DNA from: Ruminococcus sp.
GTDB lineage: Bacteria; Bacillota; Clostridia; Oscillospirales; Ruminococcaceae
NCBI GenBank assembly: GCA_017460665.1
Contig: JAFUAO010000010.1
Span: 62,001-126,000, forward strand
Length of the DNA stretch: 64,000 nt
Direction of reading: 5' to 3'
The notes beneath the pieces were generated by a model. The model searched no databases. It saw only the letters and a list, made by a program, of their open reading frames with translations, and had not been told where the DNA came from. This document shows positions 1 through 7,877 of the stretch, piece by piece. Position numbers and translations under genes: made by a program. How positions within the stretch are numbered: position 1 is the stretch's first letter; every line of letters starts with the position of its first letter.

Positions 1-1048
1 CCTTCACAGGGGCCTCCTCCTTCGGTGAGGGCTTCTTCGTCCGGCGCTTGGGCCTTCCGGCCTCGCTGACCAGCTCCTCGATAAGGGTAGGAGCCGGGCG
101 CTTCAGAGGCGTCCCCACATTGAAGGAGCTTATCCCTCGGTAGACCTCCTGACGGATCTCAGCATCGTTCACGCCGCCTATCCTGAACAGGTCCAGCACG
201 TCCGCTGAGCCGAGCAGGGGCAGTGCGCCCTCCCTCAGGAGCATCATATTGCCGGAATAGCGCTCGGAGAAAATATCCGCCGGCGGCATCACGAAGACCT
301 CTCTTCCCTGCTCGGCGGACATTGCCGCTGTGATCAGGGAGCCGCTGCGCTGTGAGGCCTCGAACACGACCGAAGCTCTCCCAAGGGCGGCAAGGATCCT
401 GTTGCGCTTGGGGAAATTCTGGGAATGGGGCGGCGTTCCCGGAGGATACTCCGAAATGAAAACTCCGCCGTTCTCCAAAACTGCGCCCCGATAGCGGAAA
501 TTGTCTCTGGGGTAGTCCACATCGACTCCGCAGCCCATGACAGCGGCGGTAGGCCTTCCGGACTCTACTGCTCCAAGGTGAGAGGCGATGTCTATGCCCA
601 GGGCGAAGCCGCTTACGATGACTATGCCGCTCCGTGCCAGCTCTCCGCAGATCCTCCCGGCGCTGCGAAGGCTGTACTCTGAGGCCTTTCTTGCGCCGAC
701 GCAGGTGACTGTCCTCGTTCCGCAGAGGCAGCCGATGTCGCCCTTATAGTAGAGGACTGCCGGCGGATCCATTATATGCCGGAGCTGGGCCGGGTATCCT
801 GGGGCGCTGTAGCACACCGTATAGACTCCCTTAGCGGCGCAGGCGTCGATCACCTTCTCGGCGGTAGAGAGCCTGATCTCGGCTATATTCTGCCTTTCGT
901 GCTGGCTCAAATTGAATGGGCAGTCATCGTCGGTCAATGTGAGATATGCGTCCTTGGCAGTGTCGCACAGGCACATTATCTCCCAGATCCTGCGGCTGCC
1001 GATCCCGAAGATCATTGTCAGCCAGAGCCAGTATTTTGTTTCGTTCAT
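1..1048 (-). CDS. dprA: DNA processing protein DprA (3' end outside window)
   Basis: DprA binds single-stranded DNA and loads RecA during natural transformation; many non-competent bacteria keep it. I translated this frame by hand because it has no stop inside the window. From the ATG at 1048 it gives 349 codons before the left edge. The Rossmann-like DprA core is clear: GARKAS near residue 118, SGFALGID at 146-153, FPKRNRI at 212-218 and SGSLITA at 235-241. The N-terminal 70 residues resemble the SAM-like helical part usual in the family. The tail after residue 325 is Lys/Arg/Pro-rich and runs off the edge, so the C-terminal winged-helix part is not visible. It starts about 20 bp after the TrmH-family gene stop, so the two are probably co-transcribed. 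Identification is firm; the cellular role here is inferred. Confidence 0.93.
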   Translation of the reverse strand, partial: MNETKYWLWLTMIFGIGSRRIWEIMCLCDTAKDAYLTLTDDDCPFNLSQHERQNIAEIRLSTAEKVIDACAAKGVYTVCYSAPGYPAQLRHIMDPPAVLYYKGDIGCLCGTRTVTCVGARKASEYSLRSAGRICGELARSGIVIVSGFALGIDIASHLGAVESGRPTAAVMGCGVDVDYPRDNFRYRGAVLENGGVFISEYPPGTPPHSQNFPKRNRILAALGRASVVFEASQRSGSLITAAMSAEQGREVFVMPPADIFSERYSGNMMLLREGALPLLGSADVLDLFRIGGVNDAEIRQEVYRGISSFNVGTPLKRPAPTLIEELVSEAGRPKRRTKKPSPKEEAPVK

Positions 1049-1068
1049 AGCTATCGCTCCCAAAGATC

Positions 1069-1851
1069 TTACTTTTTCAGCTCCCACATGAGGATCCCTG
1101 CGGCCATGGCAGCGTTGAGGGAATTGATCGTTCCGCTCATGGGGATCGTGATCCTTCTGTCGCAGCGCCGTGAGATCTCCGGCGGTAGGCCGTTGCCCTC
1201 GTTGCCGATGAACACGGCCTCTGTGCCCTCAAAGGAGCACTCCGTCACCGGCAGGGCGTCCCTGTCGATGACTGCGGCAGAGGTCCTTGCTCCGCCCTCG
1301 GAAAGGAGCTCAAAGAGCCTGTCAGGATCGTTCTCGATGAGGGTCTCCACCCGAAATACCGAGCCCATGGTGGAGCGCACGACCTTGGGGCTGTAGAGCT
1401 CACAGCTCCCGGAGAGGATCGCTCCGTCCAGTCCCAAGGCATCGGCGGTGCGTATGATCATGCCCACGTTGCCGGGGTCCTGGAGCCCGAAGAGGACGAT
1501 GTATCTTCCTCCCGGCCGGATCACGAGGTGCTTTTCCTGCGGTATATGGCAGACAGCGAATACTCCCTGAGTCGTGTCAGTGGAGGCGATGCGCTGTCCC
1601 AGCTCGTTGGAGATGACAATTGCCTTCACCCTATCGGACCTGAGGCGGGATAGCTGCTCCCCGAAGCGCTCATGAGCCTGCTTCGTCAGCAGGAGGTGTT
1701 CTATATGGCTGTCCTCCCTGAGAGCGTCCTCCACGATACGGAGGCCCTCCAACACGAATAAGCCGTATTGGAGCCTCTCTTTTTTTGATGATGAGAGCTT
1801 CTGATACAGCTTGATAACGGGATTATCTTTTGATGTTATGATGTTTTCCAA
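1069..1851 (-). CDS. TrmH/SpoU-family RNA 2'-O-methyltransferase
   Basis: This is a SPOUT-class enzyme that should transfer a methyl group from S-adenosylmethionine to a ribose 2'-OH in rRNA or tRNA; which nucleotide cannot be told. The N-terminal half (ITSKDNPVIKLYQKL onward) is the SpoU substrate-binding domain. The C-terminal half carries all three SPOUT motifs: NVGMIIRTA with the catalytic Arg, IGNEGNGLPPE, and IPMSGTINSLN, which form the knotted cofactor site. Start choice: an in-frame GTG at 1869 overlaps the GGAGG itself, so I prefer the TTG at 1851 (LENIITSKDN), which sits 11 bases behind that GGAGG and matches the usual family N-terminus. It lies between rplT and dprA on the same strand, but a terminator after rplT separates it from the ribosomal operon. 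Confidence 0.9.
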   Translation of the reverse strand: MENIITSKDNPVIKLYQKLSSSKKERLQYGLFVLEGLRIVEDALREDSHIEHLLLTKQAHERFGEQLSRLRSDRVKAIVISNELGQRIASTDTTQGVFAVCHIPQEKHLVIRPGGRYIVLFGLQDPGNVGMIIRTADALGLDGAILSGSCELYSPKVVRSTMGSVFRVETLIENDPDRLFELLSEGGARTSAAVIDRDALPVTECSFEGTEAVFIGNEGNGLPPEISRRCDRRITIPMSGTINSLNAAMAAGILMWELKK

Positions 1852-1913
1852 TAATACGGACACCTCCACCGATCAGCAGATGAGCCGCCGGAGGCCCGGC
1901 GTGCTTATCTACA

Positions 1914-1944
1914 AGAAAACACGCTCTTTATAAAAGGAGCGTGT
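1914..1944 (-). terminator. terminator after rplT
   Basis: On the minus strand a perfect 8-bp stem (ACACGCTC with GAGCGTGT, arms at 1937-1944 and 1919-1926) with a 10-base loop is followed by TTTTC. It lies 14 bases beyond the rplT stop and should end the infC-rpmI-rplT transcript. Confidence 0.8.
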
Positions 1945-1957
1945 CGTCATAGTCTGA

Positions 1958-2311
1958 TCAAAGAGCGGCCTTAGCCTTGTCAGCGATTGCGCTGAAGCCT
2001 GCTGCATCTGTGATAGCGATCTCAGAGAGCATCTTTCTGTTGAGCGTGATGCCTGCCTTCTTGCAGCCGTTCATGAATGTGGAGTAGTTCATGCCGTTGA
2101 GCTTTGCAGCAGCAGAGATACGGGTGATCCAGAGCTGTCTGAACTGTCTCTTCTTCTGCTTTCTTCCGATGTAAGCGTAGTTGCCGGACTTCATCACGGC
2201 CTGCTTAGCCATCTTGAAATGCTTGCTCTTTGCGCCCCAGTAGCCCTTTGCGAGCTTGAGAGTCTTATTTCTTCTCTTGCGAGTCATCATTGCACCCTTG
2301 ATACGTGCCAT
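1958..2311 (-). CDS. rplT: 50S ribosomal protein L20
   Basis: L20 binds 23S rRNA early in large-subunit assembly and, in Firmicutes, also binds the leader of its own mRNA to repress the operon. The 117-residue protein has the family's normal length. It starts [24 protein letters not shown] and contains the conserved [14 protein letters not shown] segment and the C-terminal [10 protein letters not shown] region that binds rRNA. Highly basic throughout, as expected. It is the last gene of infC-rpmI-rplT, followed at once by a terminator. The structured leader upstream of infC is the probable site of L20 feedback. Confidence 0.98.
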   Translation of the reverse strand: MARIKGAMMTRKRRNKTLKLAKGYWGAKSKHFKMAKQAVMKSGNYAYIGRKQKKRQFRQLWITRISAAAKLNGMNYSTFMNGCKKAGITLNRKMLSEIAITDAAGFSAIADKAKAAL

Positions 2312-2364
2312 AGTCTTTTACCTCCAAAAATATATTACATTCGATACCTTACTGCTCTGCAAGA

Positions 2365-2568
2365 TCAGAGATAAGGAACGAGCTTCTTGATAGTAGGAGC
2401 GTTTGCGCTTCCTGCAACGCCTGCAACACGGGCGATCCTCTTGCGCTTGGTGTCCTTCTGAGTGAGTCTGTGTCTCTTGTTGGTCTTCTGGTACTTTACC
2501 TTGCCGCTGCCTGTGATCTTGAAGCGCTTCTTAGCACCTGAGTGAGTTTTTACCTTTACCTTTGCCAT
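2365..2568 (-). CDS. rpmI: 50S ribosomal protein L35
   Basis: L35 is a small basic protein of the large subunit. From the ATG at 2568 the product is 67 residues, [20 protein letters not shown] onward, ending in IKKLVPYL, which is the expected length and C-terminus. An in-frame ATG seven codons upstream would add MTKEDHT, but the GGAGG lies within that extension at proper distance from the ATG at 2568, so the shorter form is used. It sits between infC and rplT in the universal bacterial order. Confidence 0.98.
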   Translation of the reverse strand: MAKVKVKTHSGAKKRFKITGSGKVKYQKTNKRHRLTQKDTKRKRIARVAGVAGSANAPTIKKLVPYL

Positions 2569-2601
2569 TGTATGATCCTCCTTAGTCAAGAACCTAAGTT
2601 C

Positions 2602-3120
2602 TTACTTATTTGTTTTAGGATTGACGAACATTACTATGCTGCGTCCTTCCATCTTAGCCGGTTTGTCAACAGTGCCTGCAGATGATACAGCTTCCTTGAA
2701 ACGATCCAGAAGCTCACTTCCCAGCTCGGGATGTGCGATAGCTCTCTTGCGGAACCTTACCGATACCTTGAGCTTATCCCCGCCCTGAAGAAATTTTACG
2801 GCCTGATTGACCTTTGTTTCAAAATCGTGGGTGTCGATCGTTGAGAACATCCTGATCTCCTTGATAGAGACTACCTTCTGATTTTTTCTTGCTTCCTTCT
2901 CACGCTTAGCCTGCTCAAAGCAATACTTTCCGTAGTCCATTATGCGGCATACGGGCGGTGTGGCGTTCGGCGCGATCTTGACCAGATCCAGATCCTTGTC
3001 ATAGGCGATCTTCTGTGCGTCCTTTGCAGACAGCACGCCGAGCTTCGTTCCGTCAGCGTCGATCACCAGGACCTCCTTGTCTCTGATCTCTTCATTGATC
3101 TGCAGTTCCTGTTTGCTAAT
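2602..3120 (-). CDS. infC: translation initiation factor IF-3, probable AUU start
   Basis: IF-3 binds the 30S subunit and checks start-codon and initiator tRNA choice. Both domains are present: the N-terminal INEEIRDKEVLVIDADG region and the C-terminal KEIRMFSTIDTHDFETK/GDKLKVSVRFRKRAI region. The start is unusual. A GTG at 3129 overlaps the Shine-Dalgarno sequence GGAGGTG and cannot be spaced from it. Eight bases after GGAGG lies ATT (3120), giving ISKQELQINEEI, which aligns directly with the start of Bacillus IF-3. infC is the classic gene with an AUU start in other bacteria, where IF-3 rejects its own start codon and so autoregulates. I therefore place the start at ATT, giving 172 residues. 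It is the first gene of the infC-rpmI-rplT operon. Confidence 0.95.
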   Translation of the reverse strand: MSKQELQINEEIRDKEVLVIDADGTKLGVLSAKDAQKIAYDKDLDLVKIAPNATPPVCRIMDYGKYCFEQAKREKEARKNQKVVSIKEIRMFSTIDTHDFETKVNQAVKFLQGGDKLKVSVRFRKRAIAHPELGSELLDRFKEAVSSAGTVDKPAKMEGRSIVMFVNPKTNK

Positions 3121-3277
3121 TTCAAGCACCTCCAGCTAAAATAATTTGATAAACAAAAAAGAGCGCAGACAGACCCGCACTCTACAACACACGCAGTCCT
3201 CCGGCATGACCGGACCTGCATGATATTGACCGTTTAAGCTGAGCCTGACGGTGAGAACGGAGTTCTGCTTTGTTTAC
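3121..3277 (-). promoter_or_regulatory. infC-rpmI-rplT leader with attenuator hairpin
   Basis: About 157 untranslated bases separate the predicted transcript start from the infC start. Near the 3' end an 8-bp stem (AGAGTGCG with TGCGCTCT, arms 3176-3183 and 3160-3167) is followed by six T (3154-3159), a terminator placed before the Shine-Dalgarno sequence. This layout matches the L20 (or IF-3 operon) leader known in Firmicutes, in which L20 binding favours the terminator. The Rfam match was not tested. Confidence 0.7.
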
Positions 3278-3283
3278 TGAAAT

Positions 3284-3312
3284 ATTATAACCTATCCCCG
3301 GAGGAAAGTCAA
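3284..3312 (-). promoter_or_regulatory. sigma-A promoter of infC operon
   Basis: Minus strand TTGACT (3307-3312), 17-bp spacer, TATAAT (3284-3289). The -35 box overlaps the stop codon of spoIIR, so the housekeeping operon promoter lies in the tail of a sporulation gene. Confidence 0.85.
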
Positions 3313-3989
3313 GGGGAAAGATCAATTTCGTCATTTTGCATGATCAGAGGCCGCTCTCCCCTGCGGATCCTCGTCGATCTGTCCTCTTTCAGCCCTGAGA
3401 TAAGGTCCAATACCGCCAGCCTTACCTCGTATTTTTCCGGGGAGTTGAGGATGTCCTGCTCCTCCTCAGTGAAGTGCAGCTCCTCCGCAGCCTCGTCCCC
3501 TGTCACCTGAGAGCTCTGGGGTATGCACAGGGGCGGATACATGACGCACCACCAGTTATGCCCACGGGCTGCACCGATCTCCACCCGAAGGGTCCTGTAG
3601 TCCCCGGCAGGCATGGTAATATTGCCGTAGGTGCGCTCTCCGAAGTGCATATCCGTAAGGTAGGCCGTCACCTGAGCCTGTGACCCCTCGGCCCGGAGAG
3701 TCTCCTCGGCGATATGCTGGATAGTCCCCAGCTCGGACTCTGCAAGGGCCTCGGCCTCGGCAAGGTCTGATGCCTGCCGGAAGATCCCGCTCTCAAGGAG
3801 GGCGTCCCGGACCATGAGCTTTCTGGCCTGGTCCTCGTCGCTGTCGGACTCCGCCAGGATATGGAGCCTGAGCACCTTGCTGCGGATCCGGTCCAGCTCA
3901 CGGCCTGTCCTGACCGTGGAACCGGCTGCTGCTATGACGAGGGCAAGGATAAGTCCCCCTGCTATGGCTCTGCTGATGCTTCTTTTCAT
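3309..3989 (-). CDS. spoIIR: stage II sporulation protein R
   Basis: SpoIIR is exported from the forespore and triggers SpoIIGA, across the septum, to cleave pro-sigma-E in the mother cell. The product is 226 residues. It has an N-terminal membrane/signal segment (about residues 7-25), then the family's KVLRLHILAESDSDEDQ segment and the invariant HNWWCVMYPPLC motif. I take the ATG at 3989, preceded by GAGGTGATCGT, instead of an ATG 25 codons upstream. The partner genes spoIIGA and sigE are in this same window (9874-11413), which supports a functional sporulation pathway. A possible promoter lies at 4036-4064; a forespore sigma-F site was not recognised. Confidence 0.95.
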   Translation of the reverse strand: MKRSISRAIAGGLILALVIAAAGSTVRTGRELDRIRSKVLRLHILAESDSDEDQARKLMVRDALLESGIFRQASDLAEAEALAESELGTIQHIAEETLRAEGSQAQVTAYLTDMHFGERTYGNITMPAGDYRTLRVEIGAARGHNWWCVMYPPLCIPQSSQVTGDEAAEELHFTEEEQDILNSPEKYEVRLAVLDLISGLKEDRSTRIRRGERPLIMQNDEIDLSP

Positions 3990-4035
3990 ACGATCACCTC
4001 GAAGGGAGCATTGGCAGAGATCTCCTGACTTATTC

Positions 4036-4064
4036 ATGATACCATAAATTTTTCCGGAGCGCAA
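4036..4064 (-). promoter_or_regulatory. candidate promoter of spoIIR
   Basis: Minus strand TTGCGC (4059-4064), 17 bp, TATCAT (4036-4041), 46 bases upstream of the chosen start. It looks vegetative; a sigma-F type promoter would have been expected for spoIIR, so this call is weak. Confidence 0.45.
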
Positions 4065-4125
4065 CGCTTTTCCGACATTTTTCTCCCGTGATCCGTGTTA
4101 TGATCGTTGAAAAGGAGATGAAGCT

Positions 4126-5013
4126 ATGAAAAAAATACTGACTGTGATACTTTCCGCAGCCATGATTCTGACCGCCCTCCCGGCAGGACAGGCCTCGGCC
4201 GAGGGCTCTGCCTACATATATACAGTGATCGGCGGCGAGGCAACTGTGATCGGCTATTCCGGGGAGCCGGCCTATATCCAGATCCCGGAAACGCTGGAGG
4301 GCTGCCCTGTCACCGGGATCCGTGACAACGCCTTCTATGAGTGCTCCTCCCTGCGGCAGATAAGCCTCCCGGATACCCTCACGGAGCTGGGACACCACTG
4401 CTTCTACGCCTGCACCTCGCTGGAGAGCATCGTCCTGCCGGACAGCGTGGACCAGATCGGCGACGGCTGCTTCTGCGGCTGCACTTCCCTCAGCGCTGTG
4501 AGCCTTCCGGACGAGCTCAGCTATCTGCCACACTCATGCTTCCGGGCCTGTACCGCCCTTCGGGAGATCACCCTTCCGGCAGAGGCGCTCTCTGTGGGAG
4601 ACTACTGCTTCTCCGCCTGCACATCACTGTCTAAGGTCAGCTCCGGCGACGGCCTGAGGAGCCTGGGACAGTGCGCCTTTTATATGTGCAGCTCTCTGGA
4701 GAGCCTCTACATACCGCCCTCCGCCGACAGCATCGGCAGCTTCGCCGTGGGGTACGTCCCCAGTGAGAGCGGCTCGGAGGTCAGGAGGGGCTTCACGGTC
4801 CTTGGAGAGAAGGGCTCGGCGGCGGAGGACTACTCCGATGCCAACGGGATCCTCTTCACGCCGGTCTCCGGTGCGGTGGAGGCCATGGCTGCCGCTGAGC
4901 TGAGCAAAAACGGCGCTCCATACTTCTACTGGTTTGCGGCTGTGTGGGGAGCTATAGCCGCTGTGACCGCCCTGCTGGTGATCCGGTTCATCCACCAAAA
5001 GAGCATTAAATGA
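4126..5013 (+). CDS. secreted BspA-type leucine-rich repeat protein with C-terminal membrane anchor
   Basis: The 295-residue product has a signal peptide (MKKILTVILSAAMILTALPAGQASA), then six to seven LRR_5/BspA-type repeats of about 23 residues (pattern CTSLESIVLPDSVDQIGDGCF), and a C-terminal transmembrane segment (about residues 265-287) followed by basic residues. It should therefore be displayed on the cell surface, tethered by its C-terminus. The repeats are Cys-rich in a regular register (CSSL, CTSL, CTAL), so the solenoid may carry a Cys ladder. BspA-type repeats bind host or substrate proteins or glycans in other bacteria; the ligand here is unknown. A shared repeat type links it to the giant protein at 26588-38866. 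Ribosome site AAGGAGATGAAGCT precedes the ATG. It is the upstream neighbour of the cellulase, which has its own promoter. Confidence 0.85.
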   Translation: MKKILTVILSAAMILTALPAGQASAEGSAYIYTVIGGEATVIGYSGEPAYIQIPETLEGCPVTGIRDNAFYECSSLRQISLPDTLTELGHHCFYACTSLESIVLPDSVDQIGDGCFCGCTSLSAVSLPDELSYLPHSCFRACTALREITLPAEALSVGDYCFSACTSLSKVSSGDGLRSLGQCAFYMCSSLESLYIPPSADSIGSFAVGYVPSESGSEVRRGFTVLGEKGSAAEDYSDANGILFTPVSGAVEAMAAAELSKNGAPYFYWFAAVWGAIAAVTALLVIRFIHQKSIK

Positions 5014-5041
5014 CATTTCGTGAGTTTTTCCAAAAAATCTA

Positions 5042-5071
5042 TTGACTTTTTTAGGAGTTTTGTGCTATGAT
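5042..5071 (+). promoter_or_regulatory. promoter of GH9 cellulase
   Basis: TTGACT (5042-5047), 18-bp spacer, TATGAT (5066-5071), giving a leader of about 120 bases to the ATG at 5199. Confidence 0.7.
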
Positions 5072-5102
5072 TAAACTGTCAAAATTTACGTCAAGTTGAT
5101 CT

Positions 5103-5125
5103 CCTTGGTATTTTTACAAGGAGTC
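5103..5125 (+). promoter_or_regulatory. leader hairpin in cellulase 5' UTR
   Basis: A 7-bp stem (CTCCTTG with CAAGGAG) flanks an A/T-rich 9-base loop. The 3' arm holds an AAGGAG placed only three bases before an in-frame ATG at 5127, so it could hide or replace a ribosome site. It may instead stabilise the 5' end of the mRNA. Confidence 0.5.
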
Positions 5126-5198
5126 AATGAGGCCCCCTGCTGTGTTCCCTTCTGCGCAGCCGGCTGTCTCGGACGATATAAAATGGAGGGCAGAAAAC

Positions 5199-7763
5199 AT
5201 GATCAACCTTAAAAAAGCGGTCGCAGGCGTGATGTGCGCTGCGCTCGCTGTAAGCTCTGCACCGGCTGTGCCGCTGACAACGGGCGCTGCCGATGCGACT
5301 ATCGAGAACTCCGGGCTGAAGATCGACTACGCTCGTGCCTTGCAGTACTCGATATACTTCTATGACGCAAATATGTGCGGCACAGAGGTCGGCGAGAACT
5401 CTCGCTTCAAGTGGCGTGACGACTGTCACACTTACGACGCCCATGTTCCCATGCAGCCTTGGGACGGCACTAACAAGAATACCGGCACTAACCTTTCTCA
5501 GGCCTTCATGGACAAGTACAAGGACGTACTTGACCCCGACGGCGACGGGACTATCGACGTTGCCGGAGGTATGCACGACGCCGGAGACCACGTTATGTTC
5601 GGTATGCCGGAGAACTACGCCGCTTCTACTCTCGGCTGGGGCTACTATGAGTACCGTGACGTCTACAAGAAGCTGGGACAGGACGACCACATCGAGACTA
5701 TCCTGCGCTATTTCAACGACTACCTGATGAAGTGTACCTTCCGTGACAAGGACGGAACGGTCATCGCTCACTGCTATCAGGTGGGCGAGGGCGGCATCGA
5801 CCACAAGATCTGGCAGGCCCCTGAGGTGGACACTATGGTCCGCCCGGCCTTCTTCCTGACTGCCGATAAGCCTCAGACAGACTATGTCGTTTCTGCCTGC
5901 GCTTCTCTGGCGATCAATTACCTCAATTTCAAGGACACCGATGCTGAGTATGCGGAAAAGTCCCTGGACTACGCTCAGGCGCTTTGGGATTTCGCAAACG
6001 CTAACGAGAAGGAGCTCTCCGACAACGGCGACGGCCCCGGTCAGTTCTACAATTCCAGCAAGTGGGAGGACGACTGGTGCTGGGCTGCTGCTTGGATGTA
6101 CCTTGCAACAGGCGACTCCTCTGTTTTCGACTATGCCTACAGCATCTTCGACTACTACGCTCCCTCCGGCTGGATATACTGCTGGAACGACGTTTGGAGC
6201 GGTGCAGCTACGCTTTGGGCTATCATCAATCAGGAGCACCCTGAGCTGGACATGGTCAACCAGATCCGCAAGGCTCAGGGCAAGAACGAGTACGTTTTCG
6301 ATAACTTCTGGGACGACGACTGCTTGGGCAAGTGTCTGAAGACCTGGAAGGGTATGGAAACTGAGCAGGGCCTGTGCTTCCTTGATGTTTGGGGAAGCTG
6401 CCGCTACGCCTCAGCAGCAGGTCTGATCTGTGCACTTCACGACAAGTACCAAAATAACGGTCAGCCCTCTGAGTGGAGCGAATTCGCTAAGCAGCAGATG
6501 GACTATATCCTCGGCGATAACGACGTCACCTTCAAGGAAGACGCTGAAAAGACCGTCCTCGCCGGAAGGAACGGCACCCACGGTCCCAGATCCTTCCTTT
6601 GCGGATATGACGCCGAGACTACTGTCATGAACCCCCACCACCGTGCAGCCTCCGGTCTGACTATGGCCGAGGATCCCCGTGAGCAGAAGCACGTCCTCTG
6701 GGGAGCTCTTGCCGGCGGTCCTGATGGCAACGACGCTCACAGCGACAGCACCAATGACTGGCGTGAGAACGAGGTAACTATCGACTACAACGCTGCTGTC
6801 GTAGGTCTGGCTGCCGCTATGTATGAGGTGTACGGCACCGACGATATGGCGATCACTGAGAACTTCCCCCCTGATGACAAGCTGACGAGCGGCGACGAGG
6901 AGTCCGGCTCAGGCTACTGGGTAGAGGCCCTCGGTATCAGCAATACCAGCGATGACGGCTCAGGCGCTGTCGAGGTCTCCATGAAGGTCTACTCCGGCGA
7001 GCCTAAGCCTGCAAGCAATATAACCGTAAGATACTACATCGACGCCTCTGAGGTCAAGGACCCCTCCGTTATCGACGGCACTAAGCTCTACGACCAAGCT
7101 GAGATGGAGCTCACTGACGTTACCTGTACCGTAACGAATCCTATCAAGTGGGACAGAATGGACAACGTCTACTACGTCGAGGTCTCATGGGACGGCTGCA
7201 CCTTCGCTAATTCCGGCAAAAAGTGCCAGTTCTCTGTTGGCTTCTACGGCAAGGGATATAATGAAAACAACCAGCATTTCGTTTATCAGTGGGATCCCAC
7301 TAACGACTGGAGCTTCGAGACTCTGAAGCTGGGCAAAAAGGACGACTTCTTCGCTGTACAGGATCCTCCGGAGGTGCTCAACGAGCACATCTGCGTTTAC
7401 GTTGACGGCGAGCTGGTAGGCGGTATCGAGCCCGACGGCACGACACCTGTCGAGAAGGAGGAGGAGACTACCGCTGCTCCTACAGCAGCTCCCACAACAG
7501 GCGGCTCTGCTCCCTCATGGGGCGACGCTAACGTTGACAAGAAGGTGGACCTGAACGACGCTGTTGCGATCCTTCAGTACGCTGCTCTTCCTGCAAAGTA
7601 TCCCCTGTCCGCTCAGGGCGAGCTCAATGCCGACGTCGTTGACAACGGCTCCAGCGGAGTCACCGGTATCGACGCTCTGTCGATCCAGATGTACGACGCT
7701 CACCTGATCACTGCCGACCAGTGGCCTATGACAAGGGCCGAGATGGAGGCTGTCAAAAAGTGA
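5199..7763 (+). CDS. GH9 endoglucanase with CBM3-like module and dockerin
   Basis: Secreted cellulase of the GH9-CBM3c (processive endoglucanase) layout, 854 residues from the ATG at 5199. In order: signal peptide (1-32, ending near TTGAA), GH9 catalytic domain (about 35-550), CBM3-like beta-sandwich (about 570-725), a Thr/Ala/Pro linker (about 750-772) and a dockerin (775-854). In the catalytic domain the DAGDH motif gives the nucleophile-activating D127 and D130, PHHRAASG is the GH9 His signature, and NDWRENEVTIDYN gives the acid E525. The dockerin has two calcium-loop repeats (GDANVDKKVDLNDA and NADVVDNGSSGVTGIDA), so the enzyme should dock onto a cohesin scaffold; no cohesin is in this window. 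An in-frame ATG at 5127 was rejected because GGAGG lies 9 bases before 5199. A strong terminator follows. Confidence 0.95.
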   Translation: MINLKKAVAGVMCAALAVSSAPAVPLTTGAADATIENSGLKIDYARALQYSIYFYDANMCGTEVGENSRFKWRDDCHTYDAHVPMQPWDGTNKNTGTNLSQAFMDKYKDVLDPDGDGTIDVAGGMHDAGDHVMFGMPENYAASTLGWGYYEYRDVYKKLGQDDHIETILRYFNDYLMKCTFRDKDGTVIAHCYQVGEGGIDHKIWQAPEVDTMVRPAFFLTADKPQTDYVVSACASLAINYLNFKDTDAEYAEKSLDYAQALWDFANANEKELSDNGDGPGQFYNSSKWEDDWCWAAAWMYLATGDSSVFDYAYSIFDYYAPSGWIYCWNDVWSGAATLWAIINQEHPELDMVNQIRKAQGKNEYVFDNFWDDDCLGKCLKTWKGMETEQGLCFLDVWGSCRYASAAGLICALHDKYQNNGQPSEWSEFAKQQMDYILGDNDVTFKEDAEKTVLAGRNGTHGPRSFLCGYDAETTVMNPHHRAASGLTMAEDPREQKHVLWGALAGGPDGNDAHSDSTNDWRENEVTIDYNAAVVGLAAAMYEVYGTDDMAITENFPPDDKLTSGDEESGSGYWVEALGISNTSDDGSGAVEVSMKVYSGEPKPASNITVRYYIDASEVKDPSVIDGTKLYDQAEMELTDVTCTVTNPIKWDRMDNVYYVEVSWDGCTFANSGKKCQFSVGFYGKGYNENNQHFVYQWDPTNDWSFETLKLGKKDDFFAVQDPPEVLNEHICVYVDGELVGGIEPDGTTPVEKEEETTAAPTAAPTTGGSAPSWGDANVDKKVDLNDAVAILQYAALPAKYPLSAQGELNADVVDNGSSGVTGIDALSIQMYDAHLITADQWPMTRAEMEAVKK

Positions 7764-7769
7764 TACACC

Positions 7770-7801
7770 GGGAGGTCCGAAAGGGCCTCCCTTATTTTTT
7801 T
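7770..7801 (+). terminator. terminator after cellulase
   Basis: Nine-base-pair stem GGGAGGTCC/GGGCCTCCC closed by a GAAA tetraloop (7770-7791), then TTATTTTTTT. A textbook intrinsic terminator 6 bases after the stop. Confidence 0.95.
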
Positions 7802-7811
7802 GCTCCAGGCC

Positions 7812-7840
7812 TTGCATTTTTTCCGGGATCGTGGTATCAT
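7812..7840 (+). promoter_or_regulatory. promoter of DEAD-box helicase
   Basis: TTGCAT (7812-7817), 17-bp spacer, TATCAT (7835-7840), about 30 bases upstream of the start codon. Confidence 0.7.
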
Positions 7841-7877
7841 ATTATGATGAGCAATTCGCACTACAGAAAGGATAATA

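Noticed and set aside
5124..6239. Long open frame antisense to the cellulase gene (371 codons, minus strand)
   Set aside because: It lies wholly opposite a clear GH9 coding region and has no ribosome site or recognisable motif; it arises from the GC-rich codon bias of the real gene.
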